Made by a program: the position numbers and the translations under genes
Notes under the pieces: generated by a model
The model's input: only the letters and a program-made list of their open reading frames with translations
What the model was told of the DNA's origin: nothing
The model's database searches: none
In this document: positions 42,335 to 51,488 of the stretch, one piece after another
Numbering within the stretch: the first letter of the stretch is position 1
Layout of the letters: the number at the start of each line of letters is the position of its first letter
NCBI GenBank assembly: GCA_017303675.1
Contig: JAFLBX010000001.1
Span: 1,313,970-1,377,969 of the forward strand
Source of the DNA: Ignavibacteria bacterium
Lineage (GTDB): Bacteria; Bacteroidota; Ignavibacteria; Tepidaquicellales; OLB5
Direction: 5' to 3'
DNA: 64,000 bases

Positions 42335-42367
42335 CAAAAATACGTGCAGCGGGCAGCCTGAAACAAA
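42335..42367 (-). promoter_or_regulatory. Promoter of RHH/BNR cargo operon (TTTG-N21-TATTTTTG)
   Basis: On the - strand, TTTG (42367-42364), 21 bp, TATTTTTG (42342-42335), 69 bp before ATG 42265. The predicted transcript therefore includes the RHH-like codons. Confidence 0.6.
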
Positions 42368-42501
42368 TAGAAATATCAGGTTGAATGACGGGTGAGTTTT
42401 ATGGTAACCTTATAAAATACTTGTATTTTGAGGATTTTTTGGGTTTATTTGGTGAACTTTTGTGACGATAAAGCTCACTGAATTTGCGGAGAAATATATC
42501 A

Positions 42502-43983
42502 ATGAACTCAGAAATTACTTTAAAACAATTCAAACTTTTTGATGTTCTGTCTACATTTTCCGTGAAAGAATATGCAGAGTTCGGGAAACTTGTGCTTTCA
42601 CCGTTTTTCAGTTTAGGCAGAAATCTTTATCCCCTTTATGAACTGCTGGGGAAATATCACCCTGATTTCAGCAGCAGCAGGGCAAAGGAAAATCTGACAA
42701 AAGAGAAGATCTATGGGGTACTTAATCCCGGTAAAAAATATGATGAAAAGAAAGCGGATGTTATATTAAGGAGATTGTTTTCAGATCTGAATAAGCTGGC
42801 TGAGCAATACCTGCTTTTGCTCTCATTAAAAAAGAACACAATTGAAGGCGAGTTTATTCTGATTCCTGAATTGATAAGAAGAAATCTTGATGCTTCATAC
42901 TATAAACATATCAAAAAAGTAGAAGATCATCTAAGGACCCGGAAAATAGATGAATTTTACTTCAGACAAATGGCTGATGCTGAAAATCTGAAATATTTTT
43001 ATAACCTTTCAAGGATCGACCACCAGGAGTCAGTAATTGATAATGTGATAAGAAAAGGTGAGTATAACATTATTTATACATTACAAATGCTTGGTGAGGC
43101 AATGCAGAATGCAGGTGCTAATCACAGGGTATTTAACGCTCCTTATGAAGATACGATTATTTACCGGTTCGCTGAAAAAATAGATTATGCGGGCTTTTTG
43201 GATTCTGTTTTGAAAAACCCCGGTGACCTTAAAGATAACCTGAAATTAAACTGCTTCAGGCTGATGAATATTCTGAATCCCGGAAATATAGAACTGGTTA
43301 TCAAATTCAGGGATATGATAATAGCGGACCTTGATAAATACAGTGCAGAGGAACAGAATATACTGCTTATTGGCGCGCTGAATTTAATGAGGAAAGCCGG
43401 GCTTGGAAAAGAATGTTTTGAGCTAAACCGGTTTATACTTGAAAAAGGTTTGTATCACCTTGATAAGACCAAACCTTTTCCGCTGATAATTTACAGGGAT
43501 CTGTTCAGGGGCGCGTTATTTTACAATGAACTTGGTTGGGCGGAGAGCTTCATTGAAACTTACCACAAAAAACTTTCAACTGAATACCGTAAAGATATGC
43601 TGCATTACAGCAACGCATACCTGGAGTGGAGCAGAGGTAATTATGAAAATGTGCTGCTGCATTGCTCAAAGCTCAAATCAAAAGATGCCCGTGTTGTAAC
43701 TGACCTGAAATTGCTGACATTAAGGGCTTATTATGAGCTGGAGGCATTTGAGCCTGCATTATCACTGATAGATTCATTGATCCTTTATCTTAAACAGAAT
43801 AAAAAAATTTCGAGGGAAATAGGAATCTTCTACAGTGATTTTGCAAAAATAATCAAAACTCTTCTAATGTACAGGCTGGGGGAGCGTAAAGTAACATTAG
43901 ATAAAATTAAAACGAAAATTGAAGGCTCAAAAAATATTTACGCTATAGACTGGCTGCGTAAAAAAACCGCGGAGCTTGACTAA
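42502..43983 (+). CDS. Helical protein of unknown function, copy 3 of a three-member local family
   Basis: 493 aa from ATG 42502, which has GGAG about 11 bp upstream; an in-frame TTG at 42484 would add six residues. Cytoplasmic and helical, with the family signature FDVLSTFSVKEYAEFG, LSPFFS, YHPDFSS, NPGKKYDEK and LAEQYL, the TPR-like C-terminal part (YSNAYLEWSRGNYENVLLHCSKLKSKD, LRAYYELEAFEPALSLIDS), and a final AIDWLRKKTAELD. It is the most divergent of the three copies, with a longer region between HPDF and NPGKKY. Divergent from the RHH/BNR operon and convergent with the next cargo cluster. Confidence 0.8.
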   Translation: MNSEITLKQFKLFDVLSTFSVKEYAEFGKLVLSPFFSLGRNLYPLYELLGKYHPDFSSSRAKENLTKEKIYGVLNPGKKYDEKKADVILRRLFSDLNKLAEQYLLLLSLKKNTIEGEFILIPELIRRNLDASYYKHIKKVEDHLRTRKIDEFYFRQMADAENLKYFYNLSRIDHQESVIDNVIRKGEYNIIYTLQMLGEAMQNAGANHRVFNAPYEDTIIYRFAEKIDYAGFLDSVLKNPGDLKDNLKLNCFRLMNILNPGNIELVIKFRDMIIADLDKYSAEEQNILLIGALNLMRKAGLGKECFELNRFILEKGLYHLDKTKPFPLIIYRDLFRGALFYNELGWAESFIETYHKKLSTEYRKDMLHYSNAYLEWSRGNYENVLLHCSKLKSKDARVVTDLKLLTLRAYYELEAFEPALSLIDSLILYLKQNKKISREIGIFYSDFAKIIKTLLMYRLGERKVTLDKIKTKIEGSKNIYAIDWLRKKTAELD

Positions 43984-44068
43984 CGGGCTGGATTATTAAG
44001 TGGTGTAAATTTTGATTATATCTGAATAAAAGTAATAAAAAATCAGTACTGATACAGGTAAACAGTAG

Positions 44069-45019
44069 TTACTTTATTAAGATCATCTTTTTTGTTTCAG
44101 TAAAATTTCCGGCAGTTAGATTGTAAAAATATACTCCACTGGGGAAGTTAGAAGCGTTCCAGTCGGCTTTGTAAATGCCGGACTTTAGTTCACCGTAATG
44201 CAGTGTCTCAACAACTCTTCCCATAACATCGTAGATTTTTAGGTTAACAAACACACCCCGACTGCCTTCTGCAGTCACCTCTTTAGAGAGGGGAATTGAA
44301 AATTTGATCTTTGTTGAAGGGTTGAAGGGGTTTGGGTAGTTTTGAGAAAGCGAAAATCTTTCAGGTACATTGCTTGAAATTATACTTATCCCGATCACTG
44401 ATGACGTATCTCCGTAGACAATTCCATTTAACACAAATCCACGCAGTTCTGCAATACGACCATATATTCCCTGATTCCCTGTGCTCGTTCTTGAGATGTA
44501 ATGCAGGCCTATATTCTTTAAGAAATTATGATGATAGGAAGCAGTATTATGACCATTAATAAAGTATCCAAAAGCTTTTACATTAGTTGGTTGATTAAAA
44601 AGGAAAGTATCGCTGATATTCAGGCATGTGTATTGCCAGTCTGAATAACATACACCGGTTGTATCTCCTATTTGTGAAGAGAGTCTGAATAGTATACTTT
44701 CATAGTTACAGGGTGCCCATATTGTTGATTGTTTCAGCAAACCGTTAACAGAATCATACCTGATCAATATAATATTCGTGTCACCTATATTACTGAATGG
44801 ATAACCCTTTACTTTAAAATACTTTTTACTGTTAACAATGGTATCATTGAGAACTCTAAGGGTTTTAATATTGTAAGTTGGCGAAGGATAGCCAAGTTCT
44901 GTAACATAGTAGAACCATTTATTCCCTGTTTTTAAGGGGAAATACTTTGCTGAATTAGTATCCTGAGAGCAGATATTTATCGACATTAATACAATGATAA
45001 TAGTTAAGATTTTTTTCAT
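44069..45019 (-). CDS. Secreted protein of unknown function with T9SS sorting domain
   Basis: 316 aa: signal peptide (1-18, ending NICSQ), a 200-residue N-terminal part starting YFPLKTGNKWFYYV that I do not recognise beyond its beta-rich look, then a sorting domain (SLSQNYPNPFNPSTKIKFSIP...ETKKMILIK) carrying the in-frame palindrome-coded insertion LSKEVTAEGSRG. Last gene of a three-gene run (spacings 13 and 8 bp) with two YCF48-like cargo genes upstream. The 85 bp to helical gene 3 hold no convincing terminator, only a TCAGTACTGA palindrome. Confidence 0.82.
   Translation of the reverse strand: MKKILTIIIVLMSINICSQDTNSAKYFPLKTGNKWFYYVTELGYPSPTYNIKTLRVLNDTIVNSKKYFKVKGYPFSNIGDTNIILIRYDSVNGLLKQSTIWAPCNYESILFRLSSQIGDTTGVCYSDWQYTCLNISDTFLFNQPTNVKAFGYFINGHNTASYHHNFLKNIGLHYISRTSTGNQGIYGRIAELRGFVLNGIVYGDTSSVIGISIISSNVPERFSLSQNYPNPFNPSTKIKFSIPLSKEVTAEGSRGVFVNLKIYDVMGRVVETLHYGELKSGIYKADWNASNFPSGVYFYNLTAGNFTETKKMILIK
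44252..44293. repeat. Palindromic element inside sorting-domain codons (third cargo of run)
   Basis: ACACACCCCG, hairpin GACTGCCTTCTGCAGTC, then CCTCTTTAGAGAGGGG (CCTCT/AGAGG arms). Same codon position as the other copies. Confidence 0.7.
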
Positions 45020-45032
45020 TGAGTATTCTTTG

Positions 45033-46364
45033 TTATTTAGTAAGAATCATTTTTTTAGTTTCTGAAAAGCTTACTGCACTTAACCTGTAGAAATAAACTC
45101 CGCTTGGGAAGTTTGATGCGTTCCAGTCGGCTTTGTAAATGCCGGACTTTAGTTCACCGTTATGCAGTGTCTCAACAACTCTTCCCATTGCATCGTAGAT
45201 TGTGAGGTTGACAAACACACCCCGTCCTTCGGACACCCCTCTCAAGAGGGGAATACTGAATTCGAAATTAGTAGTTGGGTTGAAAGGGTTGGGGTAATTT
45301 TGTGAGAGTGAGAAACTTTCGGGAATTTCAGTTGAAATATAATTTATTCCAGTGCTCCTTATAAATTTGGAAATTCCTCCATTATTTCTTACAGCCCAAA
45401 TATTGGACATTGTATTTTTGTTGTTAGAAATATGTGTATAATTTCCACCAGGTGCTGTGTACTGTAAATTCCAGTTCACTCCATTAGTCCCTTCAAAAAT
45501 TTTGTTATCAATGCAATACCAATTTTTGTTTGGCTGACTTGGTAAACCTGAAATTCCTGTTATTTCACCTGAAGGAAGTGTAAAAACCGGCTGCCAGCTT
45601 GCACCAAGATCATTTGTTTTTAATATTGCATTACTTCCTGATAAACCATATCCTACTGCACGTTCTGTAAGTAAAAACTGAAACCAAATATTTGTTGAAT
45701 TAACAACAGGATAAGTTGATTGCATTATCCAGTTATATCCAATATTACTTGAATAATAAATACGGGAATTATTTGTACCAAACCAAACTTTCATTTCTAA
45801 ACAAAATACTGAATTGTTGAATCCGGTTTCTGAACCGGTTTGAGGCATATATAGGCCGCTGGAATCCCAGGTAATACCTTCGTTGGTAGAACGCCAAATT
45901 GTCCACCTTCCCCCTACAGGTTTACCGATTAACAGCATGTTTTGTGGAAACGGAGATAATTCAGCGAACCCGTATATATTTCCGTTAGGCTGAATAAATG
46001 TATTTTGCCATGTTTGCCCACCGTTGGAAGTGCGGTAAATTACAGCCTGGCCGCTGTTATTAACTCCTGATGTAACAGCACGGGAATAATCATTAGTAAA
46101 ACCGTAAATTGTTGTCAAATTAACCGAAACCGGTATTCCGGAAGAAACATTATTCCAGTTTGTTCCGCCGTTTGTTGTGCTCAATACTGTACCGTTATTA
46201 CCGCATATCCAGCCATGCACTGCAGGAGGTGAAGAGTAAAATGATGTAGCACAATTTAAAGATACATTTACTCCTGATTGCTGTTCAATCCAGGTATCCT
46301 GAGAATAAAATTGATTAACCAGTATGATAAATTCAAACAAAATTACTATTGCTTTGAATTTCAT
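45033..46364 (-). CDS. Secreted YCF48-like propeller protein with T9SS sorting domain
   Basis: 443 aa: signal peptide (1-21, ending VNQFYSQ), repeats of the GNNGTVLSTTNGGTNW / VIYRTSNGGQTW type that resemble YCF48/BNR beta-propellers, and a sorting domain SLSQNYPNPFNPTTNFEFSIP...ETKKMILTK with the insertion LLRGVSEGRG. Its last 194 nt before the SIP codons are identical, as read by eye, to those of the neighbouring gene at 46373. Only 8 bp separate it from that gene. Confidence 0.85.
   Translation of the reverse strand: MKFKAIVILFEFIILVNQFYSQDTWIEQQSGVNVSLNCATSFYSSPPAVHGWICGNNGTVLSTTNGGTNWNNVSSGIPVSVNLTTIYGFTNDYSRAVTSGVNNSGQAVIYRTSNGGQTWQNTFIQPNGNIYGFAELSPFPQNMLLIGKPVGGRWTIWRSTNEGITWDSSGLYMPQTGSETGFNNSVFCLEMKVWFGTNNSRIYYSSNIGYNWIMQSTYPVVNSTNIWFQFLLTERAVGYGLSGSNAILKTNDLGASWQPVFTLPSGEITGISGLPSQPNKNWYCIDNKIFEGTNGVNWNLQYTAPGGNYTHISNNKNTMSNIWAVRNNGGISKFIRSTGINYISTEIPESFSLSQNYPNPFNPTTNFEFSIPLLRGVSEGRGVFVNLTIYDAMGRVVETLHNGELKSGIYKADWNASNFPSGVYFYRLSAVSFSETKKMILTK
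45213..45253. repeat. Palindromic element inside sorting-domain codons (YCF48-like cargo 1)
   Basis: ACACACCCC, hairpin GTCC-TTC-GGAC, then ACCCCTCTCAAGAGGGG (CCCCTCT/AGAGGGG arms). Six nt shorter than the copies at 10051 and 44252, keeping the frame. Confidence 0.8.
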
Positions 46365-46372
46365 AATTTACC

Positions 46373-47611
46373 TCATTTTATTAAAACCATCTTCTTTGTT
46401 TCTGTGAAATTACCCGCACTTAACCTGTAGAAATAAACTCCGCTTGGGAAGTTTGATGCGTTCCAGTCGGCTTTGTAAATGCCGGACTTTAGTTCACCGT
46501 TATGCAGTGTCTCAACAACTCTTCCCATTGCATCGTAGATTGTGAGGTTGACAAACACACCCCGTCCTTCGGACACCCCTCTCAAGAGGGGAATACTGAA
46601 TTCGAAATTTGTTGTTGGGTTGAATGGATTGGGGTAATTCTGTGTTAAAGAAAATCTTTCCGGTACTTCGCTGCTAATAGGTTCAATTCCGATAGGGTCG
46701 CCGCCTGTTGTAGTATATAAAATTTTTCCTGCTCCGCCGACTATAACACCTGTGAGCGGGGAAGTTAGCTGAACGCCGAACCATGTGGTATTGCTTACCG
46801 GTGAAGCCTGCTGGTACCAAAGATCTCCGCCATTTGTTGTGCGCAGTATTACAGAAGAATACCCGACTGCATTTCCTGTCATAGCGTTTGCAAATGAAAT
46901 TCCGTTGAGAGTGTTTGCAACAGGGGTGGTTTGCGGGATCCAGCTTATACCGCCATCAATAGTTTTAAGAATTGTACCATTGGAACCTGAAACATAACCA
47001 GTATTATTATCCACAAATGAAATACCATACAAGTCAGCGGTTGTACCGCTTGAAAGATTATTAAATGTCGCTCCGGCATCTGTTGTATAAAGCATCAGCC
47101 CGTAAAATCCAAGAACAATGGCTCTATCACCTCCGATAAATTTAACGGTGTTCAGGCTTACCTGCGGTGCACCTGATACCTGAACCCAGGTCTGCCCGCC
47201 ATTGGTCGTTCTAAGCAGTGTGCCAACATATCCGCTTATAAGGCCGGTATTAGCATCTTTAAAGCTTACTGAATAATATGGAATAAAATTAGAGCCTCCC
47301 TGCTGAGACCATGAACCGCCTGTATTGGTTGTTCGCAGAATTTTCTGCGGATAACCAACGGCGCTTGCTGTATTGTTATCTATCATGTGAATACCGCCGA
47401 GCCAGTAAGTATTGTTCTGGTTGACCTGGCTCCACGTTAAGCCGCCATTAACGGTTTTGAGAATTCTTCCGGCTTCACCGCATGCCATGCCGGTATTGAT
47501 ATCGGAAAATGATACACCGTAAATTATATCTGTATGACCTGAAGGTCTGACCTGCCATTGTGAAAATATTACTGCAGGCATAATTAATAGAAAAAGAATT
47601 ATTTTTTTCAT
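46373..47611 (-). CDS. Secreted YCF48-like propeller protein with T9SS sorting domain
   Basis: 412 aa: signal peptide (1-17, ending AVIFSQ), about seven repeats with ILKTVNGGLTW / ILRTTNGG..W and GVSFSDINTGMACG, matching YCF48-type photosystem assembly factor-like propellers (the name reflects fold, not function). Sorting domain SLTQNYPNPFNP...ETKKMVLIK with the palindromic insertion LLRGVSEGRG. First gene of the three-gene run 46373-45033-44069. It has no clear promoter motif in the 200 bp upstream. Confidence 0.87.
   Translation of the reverse strand: MKKIILFLLIMPAVIFSQWQVRPSGHTDIIYGVSFSDINTGMACGEAGRILKTVNGGLTWSQVNQNNTYWLGGIHMIDNNTASAVGYPQKILRTTNTGGSWSQQGGSNFIPYYSVSFKDANTGLISGYVGTLLRTTNGGQTWVQVSGAPQVSLNTVKFIGGDRAIVLGFYGLMLYTTDAGATFNNLSSGTTADLYGISFVDNNTGYVSGSNGTILKTIDGGISWIPQTTPVANTLNGISFANAMTGNAVGYSSVILRTTNGGDLWYQQASPVSNTTWFGVQLTSPLTGVIVGGAGKILYTTTGGDPIGIEPISSEVPERFSLTQNYPNPFNPTTNFEFSIPLLRGVSEGRGVFVNLTIYDAMGRVVETLHNGELKSGIYKADWNASNFPSGVYFYRLSAGNFTETKKMVLIK
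46553..46593. repeat. Palindromic element inside sorting-domain codons (YCF48-like cargo 2)
   Basis: Identical to the copy at 45213-45253. Confidence 0.8.
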
Positions 47612-47713
47612 AGCTGATAAATTGATTATTCCCTGTATCTAAAAATAATACAATTTATTTGGAATTTATAAGTGAAATTTTATCAATACCTTAAAATATG
47701 CAGAAAAAGGGCA

Positions 47714-47750
47714 AAAAATGCAAAAGGCAGAATCATTTTCTGCCTTTTGC
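47714..47750 (-). terminator. Intrinsic terminator of beta-helix cargo gene
   Basis: GCAAAAGGCAGAA (47720-47732) and TTCTGCCTTTTGC (47738-47750), 13-bp perfect stem with a T-run on the - strand, 61 bp beyond the stop. Confidence 0.85.
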
Positions 47751-47810
47751 GGGGGATATGTAACTGTTTCCTCTAATTGAGAAACAACATCCTTGATTAA
47801 AATTTGTCTG

Positions 47811-50800
47811 TTACTTAACCAGTATCAGCTTCATTGTTTTACTGAATGAATTTCCATCGTTTGAATTAGCTACCAGTCTGTAGAAGTATACTCCGCTTGA
47901 AAGATTTGCACCATTAAAATCTGCAGTGTAAAATCCGCCATCAAGCTCTTTATCTACCAATGAAGCTACTTCTTTACCGGTTATATCATAAACCTTCAAT
48001 GTAACTTTTGAGCTGAAAGGTATCTGGAAATCAACCTTTGAGGTCGGGTTTGATGGATTAGGATAATTCTGGAAAAGGTCCGCAGCTTTTGGTGTACCTA
48101 TTAATACTTCTGAAGGAGAGCCCAGGTCATGATATTCAAAGTTACCGTTGAAATCAACCTGTTTTAACCTGTACTGGTATTTTCCTGTGTTAAGCTTGGT
48201 ATCAGAATACCTGTAGCTTTGCTGCTGGGTAGTTGTTCCTTTACCCTGAACAAAACCGATCTTTGACCATGAGCTGTAATCTGATGAAGCCGGGTTATAA
48301 GCTCTTCTTTCAATTTCAAATCCACTGTTATTAATTTCTGAACATGTTGTCCATAAAAGATCAGCCTGCCTGTTTATTACATTTGCAGTAAAAGAGCACA
48401 GCTCAACCGGCAGGGGATTGGTATGATCTGTTAAAGCATAATCAGAAAAGCTGTTCATTCCTCTTGTTCTGATAATTTCTGAAGCCCAGTCAAGCTCAGT
48501 CTGCCATGTTCCGGTTCCCGGTGTTGAAAACACTTCCCAGGTTCCGTTATATTTTGCAAGCCTTGTATTGGATGACGGGGTAGAAATTGTGTAAATTTCG
48601 TTCTGTCCGAAGTTAACTGTAATGTTATAAGTTGCGCCGGTTAATGTACCTACCGGATTAATTGACCAGTATGAGTTAGAATATCCTCCGCCAACTACTC
48701 CTGAGTGGTTTACACCTGAATAATACTGTACGTTCACGCTTGAAGGATATGAAGAACCGCCGGTTCCCCAGTTAATTGTGATTATAGTTCTTCCCCAAAG
48801 AGTATAATTAGATGTCACTCCGCTTCCGGGAGCATTATCAACAGTAGCGCTTGGATTTGAAGGCGGTGTAGCAGTAAATTCATGGCTTCCGATATCAGTG
48901 CATCCGCCTGTTACATCAGTTGGTCTTGAATTTCCGCTGTAATCTGAACCGCTGCCGGAAATTGCTATTCCTTTACCGGAAACTATCCATGCCTGCCAGT
49001 TACCTGTATTTATTGAAAGATTTCCGGTTGAAACACTGTTGAATAAACCTGCCGGCGATATTACTGATGTTGTTGTGCTCCATGTGTGTTTATCGCCCAG
49101 GCATGAATCTCTCCATTGGTAGATTGTCTGGTTTGTAGCTCCCCAGATCGCAATGGCATTAACATTTGAAGCAATATAAACATTATAGTCAGCTGATGTA
49201 TTAGTCCAGTTATCATAACCAACTTCATTACCAATGGCGTAATGGAATCCAGTGCCGCCTGTTCTTGCATTATAGAAAAGATTGTTTCTCAAGGCAGCAT
49301 CTGTTGCCCATGCTAACAGAGGTCTGTCATATGCCCATGAGCCTGCTGAACCGCCGGAAGCTGACCCGCCGATATAAATTGTGTTGTAATAGTATGCACT
49401 TACAAATTCTGCTTCATCATGAATACCTTTAATTTCAACACCGTTAGTTGAAAAATCCTCTTCGGGAATGCTGTTCTTATCAATTGCTGTTTTTACCAGC
49501 TGCTGATCTTTTACGAAATTATTCGCAACTTCATCGCTGACCGGGCCAGATTGATCTGTATTGCCGGTTAATTGCCTTGGCTGAACAGTAACGCCTGAGT
49601 TATAACTATCTGAAGCTTCGCCGTTAGTTATGCTGATCTGGTTATTATAAATATTCCAGCTTCCCCAGAATGCATTTATACCCCAAATTTTTGCAGCACC
49701 AGTTGTTGATGAATGATTCAGGTTATAAATTCTGTTCTTTTCAAAAGTACCTTTAGCAACATTGCTGTAATACCCAAATCCCATTACATATGAATCTGAA
49801 TTATCTGTACCATAAAGACTATGGATGGTATTTCCTGAAAAATTCTGTGTTGTGCTGCTTGAACCTGTAAATAAAGCTATTAATGAAGTATTATCAGGAT
49901 ACCTGTTATCGAATGTGCTGGCTGAGCTGGCACAATACAGGTTTGAAATAACATTATTATTCACAGAAAGTGATGGTGATGTACTTCTTGCCTGGTAAAT
50001 ACCTCTTATTCTTGATGAAGATGAATTGTTTGTAACCCTTAAGTTAGAAACAGTATTTGAATTCATTGTGATGAGCACACCTGTAGCCTGGGTGTGAATA
50101 CCTGTCAGCTGAAATTCAAAAGTTGAGGAGGTTTGCTGCAAGCTGTTTGATTGTGTAGTGCTTCCTATGGTATTATTGTTTATTGTTATATCAGAAGAAA
50201 GTGTACCTGACCTGTATATAGCTTCAAGTCTTACGGTCTGATTATTATTACCCGCTAAAGTAATTGAGCCAATAGTGTTATTATTAATGTTTCCTGCTGA
50301 AGTATGAACAATTCCTCTGGTTATGATATTATCAACAGTACCATTTATTGTTAAGGTAATATTTCCGTTTGAAGTTGTATTGCCAATAATATTTCCTGAT
50401 GAGGTACCAACATTCACAAGACCTGATTCAACAACTATGCCTGCAAAGTATAAAACGCCGTTTGAAGAAGGAGTTGTTGTGAAGCTTAAATTTCCCATTG
50501 TGTTTCCGTTCACTGATGATGCAGTAGTTGAACCGGCTGACTGGAAACGGATAAAGTAAATCGCGTTTGACTGTGAACCGGAAACCGTCCAGGCTGTACC
50601 GCCGCAGCTTGCTGCCGTTCCGCCTAAATAGTTATTGGAAACATTAATATTGTTTGCAGAAGAAGTGTTAATGTAAATCAAATTCCAAACAGTTGCGCTT
50701 GTGGGTGTTCTTGTTGCTGTCTGGAAAATGCTGTTTCCTGTTATTGTAAAATCTGTTGAACCGTTCAGCAAAAGCACAGCTGAGCATGTTTGCCCGTTAC

Positions 50801-51488
50801 GGTAAACATCACTGATCTCATTATTGCTGATCGTAATTCCGCTGTTATTTCTGGCTGTGGTTGTAGTTGTTCCGTTGGATACAATTGCGTTCTGAAGAGT
50901 ACCGCCTGATGCATCTTTTATAGTGCAATAAGAAATTGTGTTATTATCATTACCGTTTGAACCTGTAGTAGTGCTGAAATCAATAATACCGCTGGTTGAA
51001 GATACTCTCATACCGTCAACTGCGCAGTAAGTAATTGTATTGTTTGTGGCATCATTGATAAAGCGGAAGGTCTGTCCGCCGGTATTTGAATTTACGAACC
51101 TTAAATATCTTCCTGTTCCTCCTACGCGTCCGTCAATTGTAAGATTATCTGCGCCGTTTATATTGAAAAGCGGCGCGGCAACATTGCCTGATAAATTTTT
51201 TACAGAAGCGCTTGAAGATACTATGGTAATAGTATAAGCTCCGGCCCACTGATTAAGTGATACACTGCCTGATTCTGTAATATTAGAAGTTATTGAAAGT
51301 GTAACATTTCCGCTTAAGCCCCTGGTATTTACCGCATTGAAAAAGCCTGCAGCACCAGTCCCTGTAAGTGAAGTAAATGTTTGTCCCGTTCCGCAATTAT
51401 AATTTCCGCTTAACGGCTGCGCAAGCGATAGACTTGTAAGTATCATCAATAAGAAGACACTGATTGTTACCCTAGTATAGGTAATCAT
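47811..51488 (-). CDS. Large secreted parallel beta-helix protein with T9SS sorting domain
   Basis: 1225 aa from ATG 51488 (MITYTRVTISVFLL), which has TGGAGG 5-6 bp upstream and opens a signal peptide ending SLSLAQ; a longer frame from 51527 adds 13 residues. Residues about 90-700 are Asn/Ser/Thr-rich coils with repeating NNTI, ISNNEIS, ITGNSI, VNGNTMGN motifs, typical of right-handed parallel beta-helices (PbH1), as in pectate-lyase-like or adhesin folds. A 60-residue segment near 660-730 is more charged. Then come Ig-like domains and a sorting domain LFQNYPNPSNP...MKLILVK. The substrate or ligand is unknown. Confidence 0.87.
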   Translation of the reverse strand: MITYTRVTISVFLLMILTSLSLAQPLSGNYNCGTGQTFTSLTGTGAAGFFNAVNTRGLSGNVTLSITSNITESGSVSLNQWAGAYTITIVSSSASVKNLSGNVAAPLFNINGADNLTIDGRVGGTGRYLRFVNSNTGGQTFRFINDATNNTITYCAVDGMRVSSTSGIIDFSTTTGSNGNDNNTISYCTIKDASGGTLQNAIVSNGTTTTTARNNSGITISNNEISDVYRNGQTCSAVLLLNGSTDFTITGNSIFQTATRTPTSATVWNLIYINTSSANNINVSNNYLGGTAASCGGTAWTVSGSQSNAIYFIRFQSAGSTTASSVNGNTMGNLSFTTTPSSNGVLYFAGIVVESGLVNVGTSSGNIIGNTTSNGNITLTINGTVDNIITRGIVHTSAGNINNNTIGSITLAGNNNQTVRLEAIYRSGTLSSDITINNNTIGSTTQSNSLQQTSSTFEFQLTGIHTQATGVLITMNSNTVSNLRVTNNSSSSRIRGIYQARSTSPSLSVNNNVISNLYCASSASTFDNRYPDNTSLIALFTGSSSTTQNFSGNTIHSLYGTDNSDSYVMGFGYYSNVAKGTFEKNRIYNLNHSSTTGAAKIWGINAFWGSWNIYNNQISITNGEASDSYNSGVTVQPRQLTGNTDQSGPVSDEVANNFVKDQQLVKTAIDKNSIPEEDFSTNGVEIKGIHDEAEFVSAYYYNTIYIGGSASGGSAGSWAYDRPLLAWATDAALRNNLFYNARTGGTGFHYAIGNEVGYDNWTNTSADYNVYIASNVNAIAIWGATNQTIYQWRDSCLGDKHTWSTTTSVISPAGLFNSVSTGNLSINTGNWQAWIVSGKGIAISGSGSDYSGNSRPTDVTGGCTDIGSHEFTATPPSNPSATVDNAPGSGVTSNYTLWGRTIITINWGTGGSSYPSSVNVQYYSGVNHSGVVGGGYSNSYWSINPVGTLTGATYNITVNFGQNEIYTISTPSSNTRLAKYNGTWEVFSTPGTGTWQTELDWASEIIRTRGMNSFSDYALTDHTNPLPVELCSFTANVINRQADLLWTTCSEINNSGFEIERRAYNPASSDYSSWSKIGFVQGKGTTTQQQSYRYSDTKLNTGKYQYRLKQVDFNGNFEYHDLGSPSEVLIGTPKAADLFQNYPNPSNPTSKVDFQIPFSSKVTLKVYDITGKEVASLVDKELDGGFYTADFNGANLSSGVYFYRLVANSNDGNSFSKTMKLILVK

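Noticed and set aside
33852-51488. Reading the secreted-gene run as a prophage or integrative element
   Set aside because: No integrase, transposase, phage structural gene, tRNA or flanking direct repeat seen; the genes share composition and promoter type with the core genes.
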